Shown: piece by piece, positions 50,878 to 58,289 of the stretch
Layout: every line of letters begins with the position of its first letter
Numbering within the stretch: the first letter of the stretch is position 1
DNA from: Streptomyces sp. NBC_01551
GTDB lineage: Bacteria > Actinomycetota > Actinomycetes > Streptomycetales > Streptomycetaceae
Direction: 5' to 3'
Assembly (NCBI RefSeq): GCF_026339935.1
Contig: NZ_JAPEPX010000001.1
Coordinates: 2,695,001 to 2,759,000 of the forward strand
DNA length: 64,000 nt
Notes under the pieces: model-generated
What the model was told of the DNA's origin: nothing
What the model saw: the letters and a program-made list of their open reading frames with translations, nothing else
Database searches by the model: none
Position numbers and translations under genes: made by a program

Positions 50878-51525
50878 ATGACAGGACAAGTACGCACCGT
50901 CGACGGGCGTGTCGCCGGCCGGCGCGGCCAGGCGACGCGGCAGAAGCTGCTCGACTGCCTCAGCGAGATGCTCAGCTCCTCGCCGTACCGCGACGTCAAG
51001 GTGATCGACGTCGCGCGCAAGGCCGGTACCTCCCCCGCGACCTTCTACCAGTATTTCCCGGACGTCGAAGGCGCCGTCCTGGAGATCGCCGAGCAAATGG
51101 CCACCGAGGGCGCGCAGTTGACGTCGCTCGTCGAGGGCCGGAACTGGGTCGGCAAGGCCGGCTGGGCGGCGGCCGAGGAACTCGTCGAGGGATTCCTGGA
51201 CTTCTGGCGGGCCAACGACGCGATCCTCCGGGTCGTCGACCTCGGCGCGGCCGAGGGCGACAAGCGGTTCTACAAGATCCGCATGAAGATCCTGAACTCC
51301 GTCACCAACTCCCTCACGGAGTCGATGAAGGAACTCCAGGCCAAGGGCAAGGTCGACAAGGACGTCAGCCCGGCGGCCATGGCGGGATCCCTGGTCGCGA
51401 TGCTGGCCGCGGTCGCCTCGCACCAGAAGGGCTTCCAGACCTGGGGCGTGAAACAGGCCGAGCTCAAGCCGAACCTGGCGCTGCTCGTGCACCTGGGCAT
51501 CACCGGCAAGAAGCCGACCAAGTAA
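50878..51525 (+). CDS. TetR-family regulator, candidate for the CTGACG regulon
   Basis: A 215-residue TetR protein. The DNA-binding part (about residues 18-65) has VIDVARKAGTSPATFYQYFPDVEGAV and the ligand domain is helical with GLWRAND-like and LNSVTNSLTESM segments. A near-copy of the CTGACG palindrome overlaps its own start, which suggests autoregulation. Two perfect or near-perfect copies lie at 53381 and 53458, close downstream. Those facts make it the best candidate in the window for binding the eleven palindromes. The other TetR gene (44303) has a different operator. Ligand unknown; an acyl-CoA would fit. Confidence 0.85.
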   Translation: MTGQVRTVDGRVAGRRGQATRQKLLDCLSEMLSSSPYRDVKVIDVARKAGTSPATFYQYFPDVEGAVLEIAEQMATEGAQLTSLVEGRNWVGKAGWAAAEELVEGFLDFWRANDAILRVVDLGAAEGDKRFYKIRMKILNSVTNSLTESMKELQAKGKVDKDVSPAAMAGSLVAMLAAVASHQKGFQTWGVKQAELKPNLALLVHLGITGKKPTK

Positions 51526-51526
51526 C

Positions 51527-51560
51527 GGCGGACCCCGGGGTCTTCCTCCGGGGATCCGCC
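51527..51560 (+). terminator. Terminator after the TetR gene
   Basis: GGCGGACCCCGG (51527-51538) pairs with CCGGGGATCCGCC (51548-51560) around a nine-base loop, with one bulged base. It begins two bases beyond the stop codon. Confidence 0.65.
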
Positions 51561-51636
51561 GCCACGTCAACCACCCGACCACCCGCGGTCAGCCGCTACG
51601 CCTGCGGCCCGCCGCTCGCGGCCAGCCGCCCCGCGA

Positions 51637-52110
51637 TCAGCGACGCTCCAGGCGGAACAGCCGGATCTCGCGCTCGATGCGCGCCTGGTACGTCGCGTAC
51701 GGCGGCCAGAACCCCAGCACCGCCCGCCACGCCGCCGCGCGCTCCTCGCCCTCCAGCAGGCGGGCTCGTACGGCGATGTCCCGACCCTTCCAACTCACGT
51801 CCGCGTCGGGGTTCTTGAGGAGGTTCCCGGTCCATGCCGGGTGCCCCGGTCGGCCGAAGTTGGAGCCGATCAGCAGCCAGGTCCTGCCGCCGTCCTCCGG
51901 CATGCAGGCGAGCGGCGTGGTGCGCGGCTCGCCGGTCTTGGCGCCCTTGGCGGTGAGGATCACACCGGGGAGCATCTGGGCGCTGAGCATGACCTTGCCG
52001 CGGGTCAGCTTGTGCACCGCCTTGTCCAGGGCGGGGATGAAGTGCGGTGCCAGCTTGGCGAACAGCACGGTCGAGGAGACCTTCTGCATGAGCTTGACGC
52101 CGGGAGCCAT
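51637..52110 (-). CDS. Deazaflavin (F420)-dependent nitroreductase-family protein
   Basis: A 157-residue split-barrel protein of the DDN/FDOR-A group. Segments LILTAKGAKTGEPRTTPLACMP-like and WLLIGSNFGRPGHPAWTGNLLKNP are typical, with the F420-phosphate-binding region in the first. Family members reduce quinones, nitro groups or enoyl-type bonds with F420H2. The ATG overlaps the acyl-CoA dehydrogenase stop (ATGA), so it is co-translated and very likely works in the same pathway. A CTGACG-type palindrome precedes the operon. Confidence 0.85.
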   Translation of the reverse strand: MAPGVKLMQKVSSTVLFAKLAPHFIPALDKAVHKLTRGKVMLSAQMLPGVILTAKGAKTGEPRTTPLACMPEDGGRTWLLIGSNFGRPGHPAWTGNLLKNPDADVSWKGRDIAVRARLLEGEERAAAWRAVLGFWPPYATYQARIEREIRLFRLERR

Positions 52111-53360
52111 CAGACGGCCACCCTCTCCTGGGTCGGTTGCCGGTCGAACAGGCCCGCCCGTTCCGCGGCGTGCGCCCGGAGCCGGTGGACGGGGCCGAAC
52201 AGCAGCTCGTCGGCCGCGGCCCGCTTGAAGTAGAGGTGCGCGTCGTGCTCCCAGGTGAAGCCGATGCCGCCGTGCAGCTGGATCGCCTCGCCCGCGGTGA
52301 TCCGCAGAGCCTCCAGGGCCTGGGCGAGGGCGAGGCCCGCCTGGTCCGGGTCCCAGGCGGCGTAACAGGCCGCCGAGCGGGCCGCCTGGATCTGTACGTA
52401 GAGGTCGGCGAGCCGGTGTTTGACCGCCTGGAAGGACCCGACCGGCCGGCCGAACTGCTCGCGCCGGCAGACGTACTCGACCGTGCGGGCGAGCGCCTGC
52501 CCGGCCGCGCCGACCGCCTCGGAGGCGAGCACGGCGGCCGCGGTGCATCCGGTGGCGGCGAGCGCGCCCGGCACGTCGACCGCCCCGCCGATCCCCCCGC
52601 CGGTCCCGTCGTACGTCCCGCCTCCGGTCCCTTCGCACGTCCCGTCGCCCAGCAACTCGGCCGGTACGTCGCGCAGTTGCACCCGCGCCTGCGGCCGGGT
52701 CTCGTCGAGGGCGGTCTGCCGGGTCCGTACGAGGCCGGGCGCGTCCTCCCGCACCAGGAACAGCAGGATCCGGCTGCGGGCGAAGCCGCCGGTGTGCGCG
52801 GCGACGAGGAGCAGCCCGGCGCTGTGCCCGTCGAGGACCTGGGCGGCCTCCCCGTAGAGCCGCCAGCCGCCGCCGGCCGCGTCGGCGCGGGCCTGGACCC
52901 CGCCGGCGCGACCGCCGCCGGCCCATTCGCCGACGGTGTTGTCGCCGGTCAGCGCGAGGGCGGTGGCCAGGGCCGGGCCGGGGACGACGAGCGCGGCGGT
53001 GAGCCCGCCGGCCGCGAGCCGCGGCAGCAGGGCGGAGCGCTGGGCGGCAGTCCCGAGCGCGGTGACCAGCGGCACGGCGAGCGCGGCGGTGGCCAGCAGC
53101 GGCGACGGCAGCAGTGCCCGCCCGGTCTCCTCGCAGGCCAGGGCCAGGTCGGCGGGGGTGCAGCCGACGCCTCCGTACTCCTCGGCGACGGCGAGGCCGG
53201 GCAGGCCGAGCCGCTCGGAGAGCTGCTGCCACAGCTCCGGGTCGTATCCGGCGACGGTGCGGACGGCGGCCTTGACCTCGTCCGGGCCGCAGCGTTTGCC
53301 CAGGATCTCGCGCAGGGTGCGGCGCATCTCGTCCTGCTCCGCGGTGAAGGCGGCGTCCAT
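52110..53360 (-). CDS. Acyl-CoA dehydrogenase (FadE-like)
   Basis: A 416-residue flavoprotein of the acyl-CoA dehydrogenase family. N-terminal helices (GLPGLAVAEEYGGVG), then the central beta domain, then the C-terminal helical part with the FAD-binding segment REQFGRPVGSFQAVKHRLAD and QLHGGIGFTWEHDAHLY. It introduces the 2,3-double bond in an acyl-CoA. The layout resembles the steroid-side-chain FadE group; some of those need a partner subunit, and none other is present here. A Gly/Thr-rich insertion (about residues 240-260, coded by short repeats) interrupts the middle. GGGGAGGAG precedes the ATG. Confidence 0.9.
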   Translation of the reverse strand: MDAAFTAEQDEMRRTLREILGKRCGPDEVKAAVRTVAGYDPELWQQLSERLGLPGLAVAEEYGGVGCTPADLALACEETGRALLPSPLLATAALAVPLVTALGTAAQRSALLPRLAAGGLTAALVVPGPALATALALTGDNTVGEWAGGGRAGGVQARADAAGGGWRLYGEAAQVLDGHSAGLLLVAAHTGGFARSRILLFLVREDAPGLVRTRQTALDETRPQARVQLRDVPAELLGDGTCEGTGGGTYDGTGGGIGGAVDVPGALAATGCTAAAVLASEAVGAAGQALARTVEYVCRREQFGRPVGSFQAVKHRLADLYVQIQAARSAACYAAWDPDQAGLALAQALEALRITAGEAIQLHGGIGFTWEHDAHLYFKRAAADELLFGPVHRLRAHAAERAGLFDRQPTQERVAV

Positions 53361-53380
53361 CGGCGGGCTCCTCCCCGTAT

Positions 53381-53395
53381 CTGACGGGGCGTCAT
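53381..53395. promoter_or_regulatory. CTGACG-type operator, site 7 (one mismatch)
   Basis: CTGACGGGGCGTCAT, 11 of 12 arm bases, 20 bases upstream of the acyl-CoA dehydrogenase start (minus strand). Confidence 0.65.
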
Positions 53396-53457
53396 GTTAG
53401 GGCGGGGCGGGCGAGATGCACAGGGGGCGGGGGCGCCGGGTCGCCGCGGACTAGAAA

Positions 53458-53481
53458 CTGACGTACCGTCAGTTGTACGGT
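53458..53481 (+). promoter_or_regulatory. CTGACG operator, site 8, with leaderless -10
   Basis: The perfect palindrome CTGACGTACCGTCAG spans 53458-53472. TACGGT follows at 53476-53481 and the ATG of the thiolase-like gene begins six bases later. The operator therefore fills the spacer between -35 and -10, a typical repressor site. Confidence 0.7.
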
Positions 53482-53487
53482 CGGCTC

Positions 53488-54720
53488 ATGTCGCCTGCCA
53501 TGTCTGGACCCCTCCACGCCGGCGCCGGGACCGAACCCGCCGCCGCCACCTCCGCGCGCCGCCGCCGGGTCGCGGTCGTCGGCGTCGCCCTGTCGGACTG
53601 CGGCCGCGTGGACGGCCCCACCCCCTACGCCCTGCACGCGCAGGCCGCCCGCCGGGCCCTGGCCGACTCCGGCCTCGACCGCTCCGTCATCGACGGCCTC
53701 GCCTCGGCGGGCCTCGGCACGCTCGCGCCGGTCGAGGTGGCCGAGTACCTGGGGCTGCGCCCCACCTGGGTCGACTCCACCTCGGTCGGCGGCTCCACCT
53801 GGGAGGTCATGGCGGCGCACGCCGCGGACGCGATCGCGGCCGGGCACGCGAACGCCGTGCTCCTGGTCTACGGATCGACGGCCCGGGCCGACATCAAGGC
53901 CCGCCGCCGCACCTCGAACCTCTCCTTCGGAGCACGGGGGCCGCTCCAGTTCGAGGTGCCGTACGGGCACACCCTGATCTCCAAGTACGCGATGGCGGCC
54001 CGCCGCCACATGCACGAGTACGGGACGACCCTGGAGCAGCTCGCCGCGGTGGCCGTCCAGGCCCGGGCGAACGCGGCGACCAACCCGGACGCGATGTTCC
54101 GCGACCCGATCACGGTCGACGACGTCCTGTCGGCCGACATGATCGCGGACCCGTTCACGAAGCTGCACTGCTGCATCCGCTCGGACGGCGGCTGCGCGGT
54201 GCTGCTGGCGGCGGAGGACTACGTACCGGACACCGCCAAGTCCCCGGTGTGGATCCTGGGCACGGGCACCTCCGTCTCCCACACCACCATGTCGGAGTGG
54301 GAGGACTTCACCGTCTCCCCCGCGGCCGTCTCGGGCCGCCAGGCCTTCGCCCGCGCGGGCCTCACCCCGGCGGACGTGGACCTCGCCGAAATCTACGACG
54401 CCTTCACCTACATGACCCTGGTCACCCTGGAGGACCTCGGCTTCTGCGCCAAGGGCGAGGGCGGCGCCTTCGTCGAGAAGGGCCGCCTCCTGCGCGACGG
54501 CGAACTCCCGGTCAACACGGACGGCGGCGGCCTCTCGGCCTGCCACCCGGGCATGCGCGGCCTGTTCCTCCTGGTGGAAGCGGTCCGCCAACTCCGCGGC
54601 GAGGCGGGCCCGGACCGCCAGGTCACCCGCCGCAACGGCCACCTACCGCAGATCGCCCTCGCCTCGGGCACGGGGGGCTGGTTCTGCTCGTCGGGAACGC
54701 TGATCCTGGGACGGGGGTAG
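53488..54720 (+). CDS. Thiolase-like lipid-transfer protein (Ltp-type), second copy
   Basis: A 410-residue thiolase-fold protein related to that at 41167. Segments VAVVGVALSDCGRVDG, SKYAMAARRHMHEYGTTLE, AEIYDAFTYMTLVTLEDLGFC and PVNTDGGGLSACHPGM match the Ltp group. A candidate general-base tyrosine lies in EIYDAF. The N-terminal leader of about 25 residues is low in structure. Its DUF35 partner is not adjacent; one lies at 59578. A perfect CTGACG palindrome with a leaderless -10 directly precedes the start, and the gene is divergent from the acyl-CoA dehydrogenase operon. The ATG at 53488 is preferred over others because of that -10. Confidence 0.83.
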   Translation: MSPAMSGPLHAGAGTEPAAATSARRRRVAVVGVALSDCGRVDGPTPYALHAQAARRALADSGLDRSVIDGLASAGLGTLAPVEVAEYLGLRPTWVDSTSVGGSTWEVMAAHAADAIAAGHANAVLLVYGSTARADIKARRRTSNLSFGARGPLQFEVPYGHTLISKYAMAARRHMHEYGTTLEQLAAVAVQARANAATNPDAMFRDPITVDDVLSADMIADPFTKLHCCIRSDGGCAVLLAAEDYVPDTAKSPVWILGTGTSVSHTTMSEWEDFTVSPAAVSGRQAFARAGLTPADVDLAEIYDAFTYMTLVTLEDLGFCAKGEGGAFVEKGRLLRDGELPVNTDGGGLSACHPGMRGLFLLVEAVRQLRGEAGPDRQVTRRNGHLPQIALASGTGGWFCSSGTLILGRG

Positions 54721-54739
54721 GGCCCGCCGCCGCAGGGCG

Positions 54740-54927
54740 GCGTCCCGCTCCTGGTACCAAGCGGACCGCGTCCGCCTCCCACCGCGTTCCGTACCGGACG
54801 ACCGAGCCGATCTCCAGGACCGTGCGCTCCTCGTCGAGGTCGAGGTGACGCAGTCTCTTCCGCAGCCCGGTCGACGAACCGCCAGCGCCCCTCCTTGTCC
54901 TGAACGGGAATCCATCTGCCGGTTCAC
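54740..54927 (-). pseudogene. Possible decayed small gene
   Basis: Three minus-strand frames each hold a short, well-formed stretch in order: RWIPVQDKEGRWRFVDRAAE (about 54914-54851), LDLDEERTVLEIGSVVRYGT (about 54846-54785), then a stretch reading AWYQERDAALRRR. Third-position GC is good only within each piece. A GTG at 54927 overlaps the stop of the gene at 54924. This suggests a short downstream partner gene broken by two or three frameshifts. I recognise no family, and sequencing error is an alternative. Confidence 0.35.
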
Positions 54928-55400
54928 CTGGACTCCTCCAGCCGTGCGACCCCCACGCGGACAAGGAGTGCGATCGAGGCCGGGTCGCAGTGGCCGGGGC
55001 GGACGCCGGGAACGGCCCAGTAGATCGGCGTATGGGGCGCGTACTCGCAGCGGCTCATGGCCGGGACGCCGAGGTGGGTGCGTGGGGCCAGGCGTTCCAC
55101 ACCGGTTGCGGCGGTCCGCCAGTTGATGTGCGCGTCGGGCCTGATCAGCGCGTAGTAGTTGCGACCGCGGCCGTCGTGGATGACCGGGCCGTCGAGACGG
55201 TCGGCGAGCGCGAAGCCGACGTCGTCGCGGTCGGTGGACCCGACGGCCGCGTGCACGACGGCCTCGGGGAGCCGGACCGCGCCGAAGGTCGCCCCCACGG
55301 GAATCACGGCGACCCCGCGCTCCGCCCACTCGGCGTACGCCTGCCCCGGATCCGGGTGGCCGCCGGCCAGCCAATCGGTCATACGCGTACGACTGCCCAC
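54924..55400 (-). CDS. Hypothetical protein
   Basis: A 158-residue protein. WLAGGHPDPGQAYAEWAERGVAVIPVGATFGAVRL near the start (quoted as two segments: AYAEWAERGVAVIPVGATFG and VRLPEAVVHA) resembles the N-terminal part of bifunctional primase/polymerase-type domains, but only weakly. No catalytic motif can be assigned. It starts at GTG with AGGGAG nine bases upstream; MTDWLAGG at 55382 is an alternative. It is divergent from the TPR regulator at 55524, which suggests a regulator/partner pair. Confidence 0.5.
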   Translation of the reverse strand: MGSRTRMTDWLAGGHPDPGQAYAEWAERGVAVIPVGATFGAVRLPEAVVHAAVGSTDRDDVGFALADRLDGPVIHDGRGRNYYALIRPDAHINWRTAATGVERLAPRTHLGVPAMSRCEYAPHTPIYWAVPGVRPGHCDPASIALLVRVGVARLEESR

Positions 55401-55523
55401 GACTGCGCTCCCTGCCTTCGTCCCGCTCGGTCACCGTTCAGGTAACCGCGCGACCACTCCCCGCGAGTACCGTTGGAGAGTCGGAGAAGTATGCAAGCCA
55501 TGCACCTGTCCCGGGAGTTGCTC

Positions 55524-56867
55524 ATGGCGCAACGCTCACGCACACCCAACACCGGCCTCCCCGTGTTGCTCGATCAGGCCGGATGGTCGCGGTCCCAGTT
55601 CGCGTCGATCATCAATCGACTCGGCGCGGAGGCCGGGATGAGCCTCAAGTACGGGCAGCCCGCCGTGTCCCAGTGGGTCGCCGGACATGAACCACGCGCG
55701 CAGGTCCGGGCGCTCCTCGTCGAAGCGTTCGAACGGAAACTCGGCCGCCCCGTCACCTACGCCGAGGCAGGACTCACGCCACCGGCCGGACCGGGGGAGG
55801 CGGACACTGTCCGAGAACTCGTAGACCTCGGAAGGGCCGACATGGATCCGTCCCGACGGCGCGTCATCACGACAGCGGTGTTCTCCGCCGCGCTCGCCAT
55901 CCCCCTCTTCCCCGAGCTCGCACACGCGGACAGCCCCGACCCGATCAGGCCGGGGAAGGCCACGACCCGTGTCGGCCAAGGCCAGGTCGAGGCCGTCCGG
56001 TCCATGACGGACCGGATCGCCGACATCCTCGACGAGCTCGGCGCCGGGCACGCACGCCCCATGGCCGCCGCGTTCCTCGTCAACACCGTGGGCCCCTGGC
56101 TCAAGGCCGAGGCGGCCGCCCCCGTACGGCGCAGCATGCTGGCGGCGGCCTCCGACCTGGTCTACCTCACCGGATGGATGGCCATGTACGAGCGCCAACA
56201 CCGGCTCGGCCAGGACTACTACGTGAGCGCCCTCAAACTGGCCGGCGAGGCCGAGGACCACCTCACCTACTGCCGCACGCTGCGGGGCATGAGCCTCCAG
56301 GCATCGAACCTCGGCTACGGCCGCCGAGCCCTGGAGCTCGCGGACTCCGCCGCCGAGGCCGCCCCGGCAGCCGGCCCCCGCCTGGTGGCATTCCTGCGCG
56401 GGCAGCAGGCCCACAGCGCGGCGATGGTCGGCGACCGCCGCACCGCCTTCACCCGACTACGCGAGGCCGAGTCGGCCCTCGCCCGCGCCGACGACCGGCG
56501 GGAGTCGGTCGGCGGCTACGACCGCACTGCGTACCTCTTCCACGTCGCCCACGTTCTGAACGAGACCAAGGACCTGCCCGGTTCGGTCAGAACCCTGAAG
56601 GAGTCGATCCGGGTACAGCCCGCGAACGAACGACAGGGCCGACTGCACTCTTACGGCCTGCTGGCACAGAGGCAGCTGGCCATCGGCCACGTCGAAGCCG
56701 CATGCGAGTCCTGGGGCCGGTTCCTCGACGAGTACGAGGGCCTGAGCTCAGCGCGCGGGGACGAGCATTTCGAGGTGATGACACTGCGCCTGAAACCTCA
56801 CACCAAGGTCCGCGCGGTACGCGAGCTCCGCGACCGCGCACAGATGGTAGGCGCGCTCAAGCGCTGA
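55524..56867 (+). CDS. Helix-turn-helix regulator with TPR-like C-terminal domain
   Basis: A 447-residue protein. The N-terminal part (QAGWSRSQFASIINRLGAEA, then QPAVSQWVAGHEPR) is a helix-turn-helix variant; a Pro-rich linker and a helical TPR-like domain (about residues 160-447) follow, with repeats such as YCRTLRGMSLQASNLGYGRR. Such Streptomyces regulators often bind small ligands or peptides. ATG at 55524 follows GGGAG and gives the best spacing; ATGs at 55491 and 55500 are also possible. A possible -10 (TACCGT, 55468-55473) lies upstream. Function unknown. Confidence 0.72.
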   Translation: MAQRSRTPNTGLPVLLDQAGWSRSQFASIINRLGAEAGMSLKYGQPAVSQWVAGHEPRAQVRALLVEAFERKLGRPVTYAEAGLTPPAGPGEADTVRELVDLGRADMDPSRRRVITTAVFSAALAIPLFPELAHADSPDPIRPGKATTRVGQGQVEAVRSMTDRIADILDELGAGHARPMAAAFLVNTVGPWLKAEAAAPVRRSMLAAASDLVYLTGWMAMYERQHRLGQDYYVSALKLAGEAEDHLTYCRTLRGMSLQASNLGYGRRALELADSAAEAAPAAGPRLVAFLRGQQAHSAAMVGDRRTAFTRLREAESALARADDRRESVGGYDRTAYLFHVAHVLNETKDLPGSVRTLKESIRVQPANERQGRLHSYGLLAQRQLAIGHVEAACESWGRFLDEYEGLSSARGDEHFEVMTLRLKPHTKVRAVRELRDRAQMVGALKR

Positions 56868-56975
56868 CGCCCAGCACGGGGCAGCTGCGGACGCACGGGG
56901 CAGGAGGGCGTCACGATCGTGGGCGTCCCCCGGCGCTGTTCGAGATCGCTCAGTCCACGGGGTCCTGCCGGGTAA

Positions 56976-57006
56976 GCCCGGCGCCCGGCGCCCGGCGCCC
57001 GGCGCC
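56976..57006. repeat. Tandem heptamer repeat GCCCGGC
   Basis: Four perfect copies of GCCCGGC plus three bases, immediately before the stop of the minus-strand membrane gene. They lie in a 140-base gap between convergent genes and may form a terminator-like structure. Confidence 0.7.
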
Positions 57007-57007
57007 G

Positions 57008-57595
57008 CTACCAGTTCAGTGCCGCCCCTGGGCGGCCGTTCGGGGTCAGGGGGATGTCGTGGGGGCGGTGGTCCAGGTCGATCAGGCGGATCGTGTCGTG
57101 GGAGAGCCACTGCGCCTGGAGGATGCCCTTCGACCAGTCCGACGCGGCGAAGCGGGTCAGCGGCCAGCGGTGGGCCGTGGGGAAGGTGCCCTGGTCCACG
57201 TAGACCTGCCAGACCGGGTCCGCCAGCGGTGACGTCAGTTCCACCACCAGGCGCCGGGGTGCCCCGCCCCCGCCGGCCGGGGCCGTGATGTCGTACTCCC
57301 GCGCCGGGAAGGGGTCCGAGGCCATCAGCAAGAGCGGGATCGTCAGCGCGGCCAGGAGGGCGACGGCGACCACGGCGGTGACGACCGGCTGCGCGGCGGC
57401 GGGGCGCCAGGTCCGCAGCAGGATCCCCGCGGCGAGGGCGAGACCCGCGAGGGGGCCGAGCAGCCACGGGCTGTTCAGCTCCGCGACGACGGCCAGACCG
57501 CCCGGGCGCTCGTACAGGCGGCCGACGGTCGCCGCCGCCACGCACATCACCGCGACGCCGATCAGGGCGAGCCCCGCACCCCTTCGTATCCTCAT
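57008..57595 (-). CDS. Small membrane protein, unknown function
   Basis: A 195-residue protein with three hydrophobic helices in its first half (about residues 5-25, 45-62 and 70-92) and a C-terminal domain of about 95 residues, probably outside. No motif identifies it. It starts at ATG 57595, with TAGGGT (complement of 57604-57609) ending eight bases upstream. It is divergent from the PdxH-like gene and seems to share overlapping promoter elements with it. Confidence 0.62.
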   Translation of the reverse strand: MRIRRGAGLALIGVAVMCVAAATVGRLYERPGGLAVVAELNSPWLLGPLAGLALAAGILLRTWRPAAAQPVVTAVVAVALLAALTIPLLLMASDPFPAREYDITAPAGGGGAPRRLVVELTSPLADPVWQVYVDQGTFPTAHRWPLTRFAASDWSKGILQAQWLSHDTIRLIDLDHRPHDIPLTPNGRPGAALNW

Positions 57596-57603
57596 GGGCC
57601 CGC

Positions 57604-57613
57604 ACCCTAGCCT
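57604..57613. promoter_or_regulatory. Bidirectional promoter with overlapping -10 elements
   Basis: ACCCTAGCCT contains TAGCCT (57608-57613, plus strand, six bases before the ATG at 57620) and TAGGGT (complement of 57604-57609, minus strand, eight bases before the ATG at 57595). The two hexamers share a TA step, so a single short sequence may fire in both directions. Confidence 0.5.
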
Positions 57614-57619
57614 GGCCTC

Positions 57620-58285
57620 ATGACCAGCGACTTCCACGCCACCCTGCACGCCCTGCGGGTCTGGGACGGCCCGCTCCCCGCCTTCGACGCCGCGGCCGCG
57701 CCGACCGAGCCGCTCCCGCTGTTCCGGGAGTGGTTCGTGCACGCCGCGCGTGCGGGGCAGCCGGAGCCGCACACGATGAGCCTCGCCACGGTGGATTCCG
57801 GCGGGCGGCCCGACGTACGCACCCTGATGCTGCACGACGCCGACGACCGCGGCTGGCACTTCGCCACGCACGCCACCAGTGCGAAGGGCCGCCAGCTGGC
57901 CGCCCACCCGGACGCCGCGCTGGGCTTCTACTGGCCGGCCGTGGCGCGGCAGGTCCGGATCCGGGGCCGGGTCACCGCCTGTGGGCCCGAGGAGAGCCGG
58001 GCCGACCTGGCGGTCCGGTCGCGGGGTGCGCTCGCGGCCGCGCTCACGGGCCGTCAGAGCGAGGTGCTGGGCAGCGCCGAGGAGCTGGCCGAGGCTTCGG
58101 CGGCCGCGTGGGAGCGGGCCGGCGCGGAGCCGGACGCCCCGGCTCCGACCTGGACCCGGTACGTCCTGGACGCGGCCGAGGTGGAGTTCTTCCAGGGCGA
58201 CCCGGCGCGCCGCCACACCCGGCTGCGCTACGTCCGCACCCCGGGCGCCGACGCCGCCTGGACGCGGCAGCTGCTCTGGCCGTAG
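57620..58285 (+). CDS. Pyridoxamine 5'-phosphate oxidase-family protein
   Basis: A 221-residue split-barrel flavoprotein like PdxH. The substrate-phosphate and FMN contacts are in TMSLATVDSGGRPDVRTLML and HFATHATSAKGRQL; the C-terminal PdxH-type ending is RLRYVRTPGADAAWTRQLLWP-like with Arg and Trp conserved. PdxH makes pyridoxal phosphate with O2. Relatives without that activity also exist, and some actinobacterial ones use F420. Leaderless-type start. It converges on the serine hydrolase with only four bases between stops. Confidence 0.82.
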   Translation: MTSDFHATLHALRVWDGPLPAFDAAAAPTEPLPLFREWFVHAARAGQPEPHTMSLATVDSGGRPDVRTLMLHDADDRGWHFATHATSAKGRQLAAHPDAALGFYWPAVARQVRIRGRVTACGPEESRADLAVRSRGALAAALTGRQSEVLGSAEELAEASAAAWERAGAEPDAPAPTWTRYVLDAAEVEFFQGDPARRHTRLRYVRTPGADAAWTRQLLWP

Positions 58286-58289
58286 GCGC

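Noticed and set aside
54643..55434. A 263-codon minus-strand frame across 54924-55400
   Set aside because: Its sequence is Arg-rich and lacks motifs; the frame ending at 54924 has better codon use and a ribosome binding site.
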